From the NCBI GenBank assembly GCA_009829735.1, contig CM020620.1, forward strand, positions 1,364,001-1,428,000: 64,000 nt of DNA, given 5' to 3'. Shown here one piece after another: positions 43,125 through 56,584 of the stretch. The position numbers were made by a program, and so were the translations under genes. How positions within the stretch are numbered: position 1 is the stretch's first letter; each line of letters opens with the position of its first letter. This stretch comes from Pyropia yezoensis (Eukaryota; Rhodophyta; Bangiophyceae; Bangiales; Bangiaceae). Under the pieces are notes generated by a model. The model ran no database searches, was not told the DNA's origin, and was given only the letters and a program-made list of their open reading frames with translations.

Positions 43125-46100
43125 GCGGGACCGCTCGGGTGCGCCCCGCCGCGCCGCGGTGGGCGCCCGTGGCCGGTCAGTCTCCCCCCACCCCGCATGC
43201 TGTACTACTGTACCCCTTTTCCCCAAGGTGAGGGCCGTCCCCCAGGCGACCAAAAAAAAAGTAGAAAAAAAAAAAGAGACGCACAGACACTCCACTCCCG
43301 CAGCTCATCCCGGGGATCGTGCCGTTCATGTGGGCCCGCCTGCAAAGGACCATGGCCAGCATGGGGGCGCCCACGGCCGCACTCACCTTGTACTGTACGC
43401 ACAGGGGAGTCGCAACGTGGCTTCACGGGGGCCACGGAGGCCCTCGTGGCCGCACACCCCAAATCCCATCATCATGCTATGCAACACGATGCTTTGAGAG
43501 GGCGGGGGATCGCTGGGTGACCACGGGTCGACCCCCCCCTCGTCAAGGGTGCGCACGGGCCCCTCCCGCGCCTCCCCCCCCCACCCCCTGTCAATCAGCA
43601 GCGGGTTTGCAGGGCGGGTGGGCGGTGTGAGCGGCGCCATGACCGCCTCGCGCACGCCAATGTAGCGTACGCCCTCGCACGGCGCGCACGTCCGGGCGGG
43701 GCGTGTTTCCCAGAAGCTTCCCCCGGATTAGGCTTGGTCGCGGATGGTGGCCGCGCCCGTCTCGACAGCGCCACCCCTCCCGTCGCGGGCGCGTCGTGCC
43801 AGCGGATGCCGTTGCCTGCCATCGGCCTGTGGGCCCGGCCCCCCACCGCCGCAGGCCCGTCGCTGCGGCAGCCGCCCCCGCCCCGGCCGCAGCCGCCGCC
43901 GCCGCCGCCGGCTGGTCGTTCGCGCTTGGCACCCGTGGTCTACGGGGCCCCAAAAGGTAAGTTTGCTCCACGATGGGACTTGCCAAGCCCCGCGGCGGTG
44001 GTCTGTCTCCCCCCCTCGCCATCCTCACTTTCGGGCGGAAGGGATGGGGAGGACGTCAGAGGGCGACTTGGTGTGATCGTGTTTGTTTTGGTGGGAAGCG
44101 ACTGCCTGCGGTGAGCTCTATTGTCTGCTGCTGCAGCGGCCGGCGGGGCGGCCACCACCCATCGCGCGCAATGATGAGAGCAACCCTGGACTGGGAACAG
44201 CACCACCGATGGTATCCCCCTTACCGGGCGGTTTGCCTCTGGGGATATCCGTCCACTGTTTCGCTCGCCGATCTGAGCACGCCCGCCGCCGTGCCTCGCC
44301 CCTTGCGCGGCGGTCCCCCCCCCGCAGTCGGTCGCGTAGATGCCACCGACGGTTGCGTCCCATCCAACCCCCCGCCCGCCATACGGAGGGGGAGGACCAT
44401 GGCGTCGGCATCGTCGAGGCTGGCGGCAGCTTTGGCTTGTTCTGTCTTTTCCCCTGTCTGCGCCCGCCCCCTCCCTCTTGAGCCTCTGCCCCCTGTTGCC
44501 CTGCTCAAAGTGACCAGACGAACACTGACGGGCGCACTTCAGGGGAGCCCGCACGGTGATCCCTAGTCCCAACCTTTGTTCTCGTTTGCGCCTCTTTCCG
44601 TGGTTGTTTTGCTTGTTGTTGGGCTCCCCCCTTTTTGTTGCTTGTGGCGATTGAGGTCTGTGATTGTTTTCTCCATGAGGCTGGGTGGGGTCGCGACAAG
44701 GCACGTCATCATTGAGGGGGAGTACATATGTAGGTATCTGCGTGCACCCGACGGAGCGGTTGGCCTGGACTGTGTTTTTTTTGTGCAACTGCGTCGGGTA
44801 GATTCCGGTAGTCTTGGTAGTCGACGGTGTGATGTGTGTTGACCGCGCCCGTGGAGGACGGCCCGAAACCGCGTGCTCGTGGAGGCCCATGAAGGGGGAG
44901 AGATTGCCAACCGCCGCCGGTGCCGTGCCCAAGGCTGGGCTGCAGCTTTCCCCATTGTGTGTTCCACCAGGGGGAGGACCTCCTGTTGCCAGACCGTACG
45001 TACATACGTACGCCTGCATGCGCGGCCTTGGCATGAGATGGGCTTGGTGGGGATGGGCTTGGGAGTGGCCCCTTTCGACGGCGGCGTGGACGGCACCATT
45101 TCAAGACCAACCCCACCGACGACGATGCACGCGCATGCAGAGTGGTACTTACAAGGGTTTTTTTATTTTCTCCTCACCGCGTCTGCTTTGGTCCGCCATC
45201 GCCCTCGGGCTATCTCTTTTTGTCCCTCCACGCACGCCCCGCCGCTCTGGCGGGGCAGACACACCCGCCCCACCATTGCTGCCCCACGGGTAGTCTGCCG
45301 TCTGTCGGGCCGGCACCATCATCCTCTCACCCGCCACATTACCGCCACCCCGTCCCCCTCCTTCCTGCCGCCCACTCCCGATGGAAGAACACACGGGAGG
45401 TCACCGCACCACGCCGTCGCCGCCCCAACCCCCCGGCCGCCACCGCCACCAGCCTGGCCGAAACAGAGTAGGAGTGCTTGTAGTGGCGCCGCCGCCGGGG
45501 GCGGCTGCTCTGTGTCCCATGGGCCCAGGCCGCCGCAGCCGCCCCCGCCCCGACCACCCGTACGGCGAACAGGACACGTGGATATGCATATATATATATT
45601 TATGGATAGCGCGGAGCGCCGCGGCGCACCGCGCCGTGCATCCACGGATCCCATCTTGGCTGTCAGCTGCCGGGGAGCGCTCCCCCACCTCTGGAACGTT
45701 TGCCCCCTGCGAGAGCCGCAGCCCTCGGGCCGGCCGAGGCAACAAAGACCACGCGCTCGTCCGCGCGGCCCGGGCGTCCGCGGCCGTTGCCGCGGCTCCG
45801 CATTGCGGGGTCCGCAAACGTGCAGGTCCGTCAAGCGACGGCCGGCCGCTGCCGGCGCCGACGGTGGCGTGCGTGCGAGAGCCCCCTTCCCGTTCCCCCC
45901 CCCCCCTTCCCGTTCCCCCCCCCCCTTCCCTCCCATCGCCGCCGCCCCTCCACGCCGGTCGCTCTGCCTTGTCGCCTTGCTCAGCTCTGTTTGTCCTCCC
46001 CACCCCACCCCCACTCTGCCCCTCCGCCCCCTCTTCCGTGCTGCCCCCCCGCCCGTTCTGTTTTTTTGGTCGTGCCTGCCTGCCTGCCTGCCTGCCTGCC

Positions 46101-46487
46101 TTCCTGCCTGCCTTCCTGCCTGCCTTCCTGCCTGCCGCTTTTGCCTCCGTGGCGCGTCTGCTCCGCCACCAGTGGCGGACGCGTGTGCGCCTACGGCGAC
46201 GCGGCCGCCTACGGCGACACGGCCGCCGCCGCCGCCGCCGCTGCCCGTCGCGCGTTGCCGGGGCGCACGCCGCCACGCGTCCGCGCCCCCCCGCCCCCCC
46301 CCCCCCCCCCCCCCCTCCCCCCTCCCGCCCCCCCCCCCTGGGGCGCGCCTCCCCCCCCCCCCGCCCCCTCCCCCCCCCCTTCCCCCCCCCGCCCCCCGAG
46401 CGGTTCCGTGCAAGGGATCTATCCCCCCCCCCCCCCCCTTCCCTTTTCCGTTCTTCCCCCCCTCTTTACCAGTAACCTGCGGGGGCG
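43125..46487. other. long intergenic region without a supported gene
   Basis: 3.4 kb. TGTACTRCTGTAC-like words occur at 43,201 and 43,389. At 43,953-43,961 AAAAGGTAAGTTT is an almost ideal splice donor. It follows a plus-strand Ala-rich frame (..AAAAAGWSFALGTRGLRGPK), so an unrecognised gene with a targeting-peptide exon could start near 43,745; no second exon is identified. 45,578-45,600 is a low-GC ATATATATATTTATGG stretch. 46,290-46,470 is C-rich leader sequence for the next gene. Confidence 0.35.
46075..46136. repeat. CCTG / CCTGCCTT microsatellite
   Basis: About 62 bp of GCCT units, first pure (GCCT)n then alternating GCCT and TCCT. Located about 350 bp upstream of the cyclotransferase start. 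Confidence 0.9.
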
Positions 46488-48022
46488 ATGGCGTATGGCC
46501 AGCCCTCGTCCTCTGTCACCTACACTCTCACCGCGGGGGACGACGACGACGCCGACGGCCCCCACAGCCCGACCATGAATGGCGACGGGGGGGGTGTCGG
46601 CGGGGGCGGCGGGGGGGGTCGCGCGGCGGAGCTGCCGGGGGGTGGGGCAGCCGGGGGAGGGGGGGGGGGGGGGGGGGCGGCGCACCGGGCTGGGGGGGCC
46701 CCACGGCGGGGGGGCGCTGGCGCCGGGTCCTTGCCGCCCTGGTCGTGGGCGTTGCCGTCGTGGCCGCCGCCGCCGTGGGGGTGGGCGGCGTCCGCCACGC
46801 GCGGGCGGCGCGGGGGGATGATGCGGCTGCTGCGGCGGCCGCCGCGGAGGGCGGAAAGGCGGGGGGCGGGGGGGGGGGGAGCGCCACTCCCACCGGCTTG
46901 ACCGCGGCGGGCGGCGGTACCCGGGGGGGGGACGGTGGGGCGGCAGAGGGGGCGGCGGCGGAGACGGGCGCGGCAAGCCCCGTGTCCGTGCCCTCGCCGG
47001 CGCCGTCGGCGGGACCCGCCGCCGCCTCGGCGGACGCAGCGGCGGGAGCTGCGGCGGCGGCCGCGGCAAAGCCTGCCCCTACCGCGGCGGCCGACCGGCT
47101 GCCGTCTGGGGCGCTGCTCCCGCCCATGGGCGGGCGTGCCCCCCTCTTCAACTTCACCGTCGTTGCCGAGACGCCCACCGACGAGGACGCGTTCACGCAG
47201 GGCTTCTTCTACGCCAATGACACATTTTACATCTCGACGGGCAACGTGCCGCTGCCCGGCACGCCGCCGGCGTCGACGCCGCCCGACACGAGCTCCATGC
47301 GGCGGGTGGAGCCGTCGACGGGCAAGGTGCTCCGCAAGGTGACGGTTGGGTCGTCGCACTTTGGGGAGGGCTCCACCCTCGTCCACGACGAGCTGGCCAT
47401 GATCAGTTGGCGCACGCAGGCGGCCTGGACGTTTGACCCTGTCTCCCTCGCGATTACCGGCAACTGGTCGTACGAGGGGGAGGGGTGGGGCATCGCGTGG
47501 GACGGCGACGAGGCGGTGTACCTGAGCAACGGCAGCAGCACCATCCAGGTGCTGCACCCGTCCAACTACACGACCGGTGTGCCGGTGCGGACGTTTGAGG
47601 TGACCAACGCGGGCATGCCCATCCGGCGGCTCAACGAGCTCGAGGTGGTCTGCGGGGAGCTGTGGGCCAACGTATGGCTCACCACCGTCATTGTCCGGAT
47701 TGACCCAGTGACGGGGCGGGTGGTGGGCGCCCTTGACATGGCGCGCCTCCTCACCCGCATGACTGAAGCGGGGGTGTGGGGCGCGGACAAGCGCGAGTCG
47801 GGGTCGGCGGTGCTCAATGGCATCGCGTGGGACCGCGGGGGGCGCCCGGCCGCCGCCGCCGCCGCCACCAATGGCACCGAGCACAGTGGCGGCGCGGCGG
47901 TTACGGCGCCGCGGCTGTGGGTGACGGGCAAGTGGTGGCCGCGGGTGTTTGAGATTACCGTGGACGACCCAGCGGTGGACTGGGGGGCGTGCGCGGCGCT
48001 TAAGGGGGCGGGGTTACCATGA
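46488..48022 (+). CDS. Glutaminyl-peptide cyclotransferase, plant/bacterial type, membrane-anchored; frame change at a 19-G tract
   Basis: Enzyme that cyclises N-terminal glutamine of secreted peptides to pyroglutamate, beta-propeller type (as in plants and some bacteria), not the zinc-type animal enzyme. Conserved blocks: DAFTQGFFYANDTFYISTG, SSHFGEGSTLVHDELAMISW, YEGEGWGIAWDGDEAVYLSNGS, RRLNELEVVCGELWANVW, RIDPVTGRVVG, VLNGIAWD and VTGKWWPRVFEIT. A hydrophobic segment (RRVLAALVVGVAVVAAAAVG) makes it a signal-anchored protein, so the catalytic part would be lumenal or extracellular; N-x-[ST] sites are present. The ATG at 46488 (MAYGQPSSSVTYTLTAGDD..) is well placed but out of frame with the catalytic domain. 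The two frames meet at a run of 19 G (46659-46677), so a tract-length change is needed to read through. Stop at 48020. Confidence 0.83.
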
Positions 48023-48340
48023 AGAGAGCGCGCAGACAAGGAAGCGGAGGGGGGGGGTGAGGATTGTTGGGTGTGTGGGGAGGGGCGGACGAGAAGCAGA
48101 TGACGGGAGGTGGTGAGTGGGTGGTAGCGCACAGGCCTCGTAGGGGGAGGTTCGCCGCGCCGTATTTTTTGCCGCAAGCACCGATCAACGCGTAAACGAA
48201 GGAGACTGTCGTACACCCTGGGGACAAGTCGAGGTCCAGAGAAGAGGAGGCAGCGAACCGTCTCGCCGGCGGCACCCTTCACCCATCCCCCCCCGACGAC
48301 CACCCATACAAGGGGTGCCACCCGCTCCTAATCACCTCCA
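48023..48340. other. convergent intergenic region, cyclotransferase / CDC5
   Basis: 318 bp between two stop codons; nothing recognised except a short G run near 48,050. Confidence 0.4.
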
Positions 48341-51676
<3,336 letters not shown>

Positions 51677-51712
51677 GGCCCTTTCGCAGTTCCGCTTCGT
51701 ATAAACATAACG
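51677..51712 (+). repeat. Left terminal inverted repeat of the Harbinger-like element
   Basis: 36 bp, begins GGCCCTTTCGCAG. Matches the reverse complement of 62883-62918 except one base (A versus C at position 31). Flanked outside by the TCA target duplication. Confidence 0.9.
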
Positions 51713-51741
51713 TCGCTCTGATTGGTCGAACGCGTTATACG

Positions 51742-51800
51742 GGCGTTATAACGTTATGACATACGCGGCCGGCTCGCGTATGTCATAACGTTATAACGCC
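51742..51800. repeat. Perfect 26-bp inverted repeat with 7-base spacer, subterminal in the transposon
   Basis: Arms 51742-51767 and 51775-51800 are exact reverse complements (GGCGTTATAACGTTATGACA...), separated by GCCGGCT. The arms include GTTATAAC palindromes. The position, 65 bp inside the left TIR, suggests a transposase-binding or replication structure, but that is inference. Confidence 0.9.
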
Positions 51801-52714
51801 ATGCGCATTCCCGAGTTTTCTCGTGTATGTTTCATCAATCTCTGTAGTAATTACGCACGTCGATGGGCGGCGTGTGGTGAGGACGGGGAGTCACGATCCT
51901 CTCGAGAGCTACAACGCCGAGGCCACGGACCTTGCAACCCCACCAGATCGCACTCTGTGCCACTCGCCACACCCCGCTTCACCCGTTGATTCGTGCTGCC
52001 GGCCGACAAGAAATGGCGTCTCGCGTGACCGTGAAGAGGATGCAGCAGGAGCTGAAGCGTCGTGGGTTGCCCATTTACGGCAACAAAAGCGCGCTGCTGG
52101 AACGGTGTCGCGTGAACGGGGTCTCGTGCTCTACAGAAACGGAAGCCGATGGATCGCCCGCGACCCCTAACAACCGTGTGGAGGTCCCAGATCGCCCGAC
52201 CGCCTCTGGGTCCACCATTGTGCCAGCTGCGGGGCAACCGAATGCGGGCGGCCCTGCTCGGGTGGGTGGGCACACCCAGGCGGATGCTGCTGGTTGGCCG
52301 ACGGCAGCTCCTACGGCGCAGCGCGGCCCGGTCGGTACCACTGTCCTGGTTCCGCCGGCGTCGTCGCCGGCACCTGCGGAACCAGCGCCTCCCGCTGCCC
52401 GTTCCGCCGCCGCTGCTGGGGGGGGAGCAAGCGGGCGTGCCCCGCCTTTCTCAAAGCATGAGAAGGTGCGGCTGGCGCACGTGCTGTGCTCTGGGGAGGT
52501 GGTGGCGGGCGTGGTGGTCTCTCGAGGCCCCATGTCCCGTCGCCAGCAGGACGCTCGTGTCAGTCGAGACCGGGTCTGGGTTGTCGTCGTGGCGGAGATG
52601 TTTAACAGCGCGGACCAATTCACGGTACCTACCGAGTGCGTTGATTGTGAACTGGAGCCGAACGTTCACCCGCACGTACGCACTGGACTTTTCCTGAAAG
52701 CCAAGTGGTCTGAG

Positions 52715-52847
52715 GTACGTTGCGCTTCCTACGCTTCTTTTCATATCTTCCACTGTCTTGTACGTGGCGCTTCCTGCGCTTCTTTTCATATCTTTGACTG
52801 TTGCACGTGGCGCTTCCTACGCCTCTTTTCATTACTTCCACTGTTTT
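52715..52847 (+). repeat. Three imperfect tandem repeats inside the SAP-gene intron
   Basis: Copies at 52715-52759, 52760-52802 and 52803-52847 (45, 43, 45 bp), each opening with GTACGT or GCACGTGGCGCTTCC and containing CTTTTCAT. The first copy begins exactly at the splice donor, so the donor-like GTACGTGG is duplicated within the intron. Confidence 0.85.
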
Positions 52848-53423
52848 CTGAGTGCATGCGAGCGTCTCTGCCCTTGCAGGCACACGACTGATTCGGTCGG
52901 TACCAACATTGAATCTGACGAAGCCTTCTTTTGTTTGCCTTTTCTCTCTGTGGTGCAGATCTGTGCCTCATTTTGGCGTACGTACAAGCGGTATTGCGCT
53001 TCAGGCCAGAATGACCCCGCGCGCTGGGGTAGTTTTTCAGATGGAGACACGTTGCTGGACTACCTCTTCGCTCTTTTTCGCGACCACAATCTGGTGCTGG
53101 AGCTTGCGAATCCAGAGGTGGGCCCTGTCGGAGTTGAGGGCGATGACGCCCTCGAGAATGTGACAGGTACGCGGGCGATGAGTACCAACAGGGGCAAGCG
53201 CAAGCGCGACGCCGCGGAGCTGGCGTTCCAATCATTGGTGGAGAGCTCTGCGAGCATGGCCGCGTCGGCAGCTAAGCACACGCGCTGCGCTGAGATGGTG
53301 TCGCTCTCTGCGACCCTGAAGAATCTACGCGAATGTCAGGCGGCCCCCGCTCTCATTGCAATTGTTGAGAAGCAACTGGAGGACGCTCTTTCTCCTCGCG
53401 CAACGACTCGCGCGGTGAGTACT

Positions 53424-54393
53424 TGTAAGGATTTGCCCCTTAAATCGCCACCCGGAACCCAGGGGACATGGACTGGGACCTCTCCTTACATGTCCGGCCC
53501 CGATAACTCCCCCCAAGACACATCAATTCCCCACTACCCTGGGCGACACCACGCTGTATCCGTGACATTTTGCGGACGTCGGCCGACCGCACGAAAGCCG
53601 CCGTCAACGCACTGTCGGAACCCTGTCATGGACGTCGAAACTCGACAACGAGGAGCGAGTGACATCGTCGACCAACCACGGGCGGACATCCCCGTCTGTG
53701 CTGCCTGAATTTTATTCTCTGCGCTGCTTGAAAGCTGGCATCAAGGACCAGTCACATGATTCACCGACACTCAGGACACCGCACATCCTCGCTGGCGGCT
53801 GAGTGCGATATGACTGGCTCGCCGGCTTTTGGATTGATTGAATTCGGCCAGCTGGTTGGTGACTGGCTGGCCGGTCAAGGGATTGATTGAATTTGGCCTT
53901 GCTGGCCCTTACAGCCAGTCGGACCTTCTGGCCGACCGGCGTGTGGAGCCGGCTGGTGGGGCGCGCTGGGCGCCATCCACGGGACCCCCTTCGTTTCGGG
54001 CAAACTGGGGCTGCACTCCTTTAGTGCGCACGCCCGCCCATGCTTTGTTCTGAGAGACATGCTTTGTTTTTGGACCGCTCTGTGCCTACCGGCGGTGCGA
54101 TGGGGAAACGCATGCTTTGGGGCACCTCGGGTGCCCCGACGCGAGTATATAGTGCGTGGGTGTCGGCGTCACCGGGGGAGAGGAGAGGGGTAACCACAGA
54201 CACAGACCAAAGACACTGTTTACCTTTTGTACCCTCGATCCCCACCGACGTCGCGCCCATCTTCTTCCCCAGACCCACCCCCGTCGAGACCACCGTCCTC
54301 TTCCCCGTGCCCCGCCGCCCCATTGGCTCGCAAGGCCCGCTGACACCCCCACGAGTACGTTGAGGGCTCCCCGGTTTTAGGTGGGTCCTCACA
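53424..54393 (+). repeat. 5' LTR (970 bp)
   Basis: Starts TGTAAGGATTTGCCCC and ends GGTCCTCACA. It holds a TATATAG box at 54146-54152, preceded by a GGGGCACC/GGTGCCCC hairpin just upstream, as expected for a U3 promoter. Differs from the 3' LTR at two observed positions. Confidence 0.95.
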
Positions 54394-54395
54394 TG

Positions 54396-54408
54396 TGGTA
54401 GCTTCCGA
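54396..54408 (+). other. Putative tRNA primer-binding site
   Basis: TGGTAGCTTCCGA begins two bases after the 5' LTR. The leading TGG matches the complement of a tRNA CCA end, and TGGTAGC is shared with initiator-Met-type sites. The exact primer tRNA is not determined. Confidence 0.55.
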
Positions 54409-54623
54409 TTGTTCGACTTTCTACCTGGCGGTGACTGCGATTCCGTGCGTGATTTGGACCTCCCTGCGATTGTGACGTCGTGTTGCCCCCTGCGTTCGGC
54501 TTGCCACGGGCATTGTAATACGAACGCAGTGGGTTCCACGAATCACACCGAAAGAATATTTCCCTGACACTGCCATCGCGCTTGATGTCACGGAATTTTT
54601 CTTTTTGGTCAACCGATTGTTGA

Positions 54624-55376
54624 ATCCCAGTGAGTTCCAAATCAGGTTCCGAATATTCTTCCTCGGCTGTGGCGGCCGCGTCGGCATCCTCCGGCACGAC
54701 GGCCCGCAACACGGTGGCCACGTTACGTGGAAACCCTGAGACCCGCGCACCCCCGACGACCCGCGCACCCCCGACGATCCGCGGCGCTGGTACAGCGCGC
54801 GGCTCGTCGGCACGCGGCAGTCCGTCGGCACGCGGCCCCGTGGGAGGGCACCACCACCCGGGGGCACGCAGCCCCCCGGCGGGCGCCTTCTCCACCTCCA
54901 CCCAGGCGGCCCCCCCGCACCTATCCCTGCTGGGGCGGACCGCCCCCAAGCCCCCCCTCTCGGGCAAGGGCAAGGGCCCTGCCTCGGCGGGCACAGCGGC
55001 CCGGACGAACCGGCGCCTGCTGCTACCCCCGCAGGAACCGGCGCGCCGTTTCATCGCGCCGCCCCCCCCGCTGATTGGGCACATTAAGCCGACCACCGCG
55101 CGGGCGGTGGAACAGCGCGAACAGCGCCGAATCGCCAAGGCCCGCCGCATCCCACTGGGCACACACCAGTGTAAGCCCTGCGGTGTGACGTGCAACAGCC
55201 TATCGGTGTTGCGCGACCATCGCAACTCACGTCGGCATCGCAATACTGTCAACCGCCCTTCCACTCTCCCACGCTGCGATCCCTGTGGGCGTGAATTTGC
55301 TTCGGTGGTTCAATTTGAAAGCCACTTGCGCACCACCGCCAGCTGGCGCAGGGCACCGATTGACAACCTCCATTGA
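54624..55376 (+). CDS. Extra retrotransposon ORF with two C2H2/U1-type zinc fingers, no ATG
   Basis: A 250-codon open frame between the 5' LTR and gag, unusual for Ty3/gypsy elements. The first 150 residues are Ser/Ala/Pro/Arg-rich with APPTTRAPPT repeats. The C-terminal part has CKPCGVTCNSLSVLRDHRNS..H and CDPCGREFASVVQFESHL, spacing typical of U1/dsRNA-binding C2H2 fingers, the second missing a clear last His. No ATG occurs in the frame. A stop is at 54621, then GTG at 54630, directly after CCCAG that could be a splice acceptor. So it may be expressed from a spliced RNA, from a non-ATG start, or not at all. The finger pattern is on the plus strand; the long minus-strand frame over it has no domain. 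Confidence 0.5.
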   Translation: MPVSSKSGSEYSSSAVAAASASSGTTARNTVATLRGNPETRAPPTTRAPPTIRGAGTARGSSARGSPSARGPVGGHHHPGARSPPAGAFSTSTQAAPPHLSLLGRTAPKPPLSGKGKGPASAGTAARTNRRLLLPPQEPARRFIAPPPPLIGHIKPTTARAVEQREQRRIAKARRIPLGTHQCKPCGVTCNSLSVLRDHRNSRRHRNTVNRPSTLPRCDPCGREFASVVQFESHLRTTASWRRAPIDNLH

Positions 55377-55705
55377 TCTACCGCGAGAGCCCGATTTTCC
55401 CCCTCTGATCTCCCCCCCGCGTGAGAATCCGACGAGACCGACTCGGACCCGAGCGCGGAAGCCGATCGAAAATCCGATTGCGCGCCCTCGAGCGATTTGC
55501 TTGTGATTGGATTTAACGAAATAGTGTTGCACGCTCTTGATCTCGTCACCGCGATCTCTCGGCACTTGACCAATTGTCGCGCGCCACTACGTTGCTTGAC
55601 CAAATTCTTACACAAATCTATCCGGAGTTCGACTGGGCATTTCTTGTAAGTCGAGGGCGCTCTGTCCTGTGAAATTGTAACTTCTGGAGTTAACTCCTGG
55701 AAACG

Positions 55706-56584
55706 ATGGACCCCTCGAGTATTGCTGGCGGGACCCCGGTCACTTCTGGGTCGACATCCGGCACCCCCAGTGTCGAGGCATGGAATCAGCTTACGACATT
55801 TGTGACGCAAATGCGTGACGAGCTCGAGGCACACAAGGTGGAATTGGAAGACACGAAGCAGCAGCTCGCCGAGACCAAGGCGAAAGCAGCCCGCGAGAAC
55901 GCAAAACCCGCGCGGCCGAACAAGCCCGGGCTTTTCTCTGGCAAACCCGGGACCATTGAAGCGTGGTGCTCCCACATGGACTCCTACGTCCGGCTGAGTG
56001 AACCCGCCGAAGCGTGTCGTGTCGCTTGCACCTATCTCGATGGAGAAGCGTTCAACTGGTGGCATACCTATAGTCAGACTACAGACGTTTCGAGCTGGGA
56101 CGCCTTCCGTGCTGCACTCATCCGGCGCTTCAGTCCCCTGAACAAGACGCAGGCGGCACGGGACAAGCTGCACGCATGGCGACAGATTAAGGACGTCGGG
56201 ACGTTTAACAAGACTTTCCTGAGCGTCGTCGTGGACATCCCAGACATCACTGAAGCGGAAAAGATTGACCGCTACACGCGAGGTCTGAAGCGGGACATCT
56301 GGCAGGCACTGTGCCTCAAGAACTACACTGAACTCGAGCCTCTAATGACAGACGCCCTGCGCGTAGAAGCTGCCAAGGCTGGAGCCTCGCGCTTCACGAA
56401 CAACCTCAGCAGCACCTCTGGGAAGCCGTCTGCGACGGGTGTCGTCCCCATGGACATTTCCAGCATCAAGGTCGAGAAGCTCACGCCCGTGGAGCGCCAG
56501 CGCTGTATGCGCGAGGGACTCTGCCTCCGCTGTCGCGAAAAGGGGCACCTGGCAAAGGACTGCCCAAAAGGCCAGCGGAACTGA
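55706..56584 (+). CDS. gag: Gag of the chromovirus
   Basis: 292 residues. A Ser/Thr-rich start and a coiled segment (EAHKVELEDTKQQLAETKAK) precede the retrotransposon capsid region (CRVACTYLDGEAFNWWHTY, then WDAFRAALIRRF), followed by a CCHC zinc knuckle C273-x2-C276-x4-H281-x4-C286. It forms the particle that packages element RNA. The stop at 56582-56584 lies just 13 codons downstream of the knuckle's first Cys triplet block, and a CCCAAAA slippery string at 56563-56569 sits between knuckle and stop. The ATG at 55706 follows a leader of about 330 bp after the finger ORF. Confidence 0.92.
   Translation: MDPSSIAGGTPVTSGSTSGTPSVEAWNQLTTFVTQMRDELEAHKVELEDTKQQLAETKAKAARENAKPARPNKPGLFSGKPGTIEAWCSHMDSYVRLSEPAEACRVACTYLDGEAFNWWHTYSQTTDVSSWDAFRAALIRRFSPLNKTQAARDKLHAWRQIKDVGTFNKTFLSVVVDIPDITEAEKIDRYTRGLKRDIWQALCLKNYTELEPLMTDALRVEAAKAGASRFTNNLSSTSGKPSATGVVPMDISSIKVEKLTPVERQRCMREGLCLRCREKGHLAKDCPKGQRN
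56563..56569 (+). other. Putative -1 ribosomal frameshift site (C CCA AAA)
   Basis: In the gag frame the heptamer reads C CCA AAA, fitting the X XXY YYZ rule. It lies 12 bases before the gag stop. Slipping back one base enters the pol frame, which is open here through the overlap. A downstream stimulatory structure was not evaluated. Confidence 0.55.

Noticed and set aside
44873-46487. Long in-frame extension upstream of the cyclotransferase (over 500 codons)
   Set aside because: Reads C-rich leader and microsatellite sequence with no domain; it stays open only because stops are rare in this composition.
54040-54363. ORFs within the LTRs (about 107 codons, present in both copies)
   Set aside because: Both strands have equal-length frames with no domain; duplication in both LTRs is explained by the LTRs themselves.
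54389-55264. Minus-strand frame of 291 codons opposite the finger ORF of the retrotransposon
   Set aside because: No domain; the Cys/His finger pattern lies on the plus strand.
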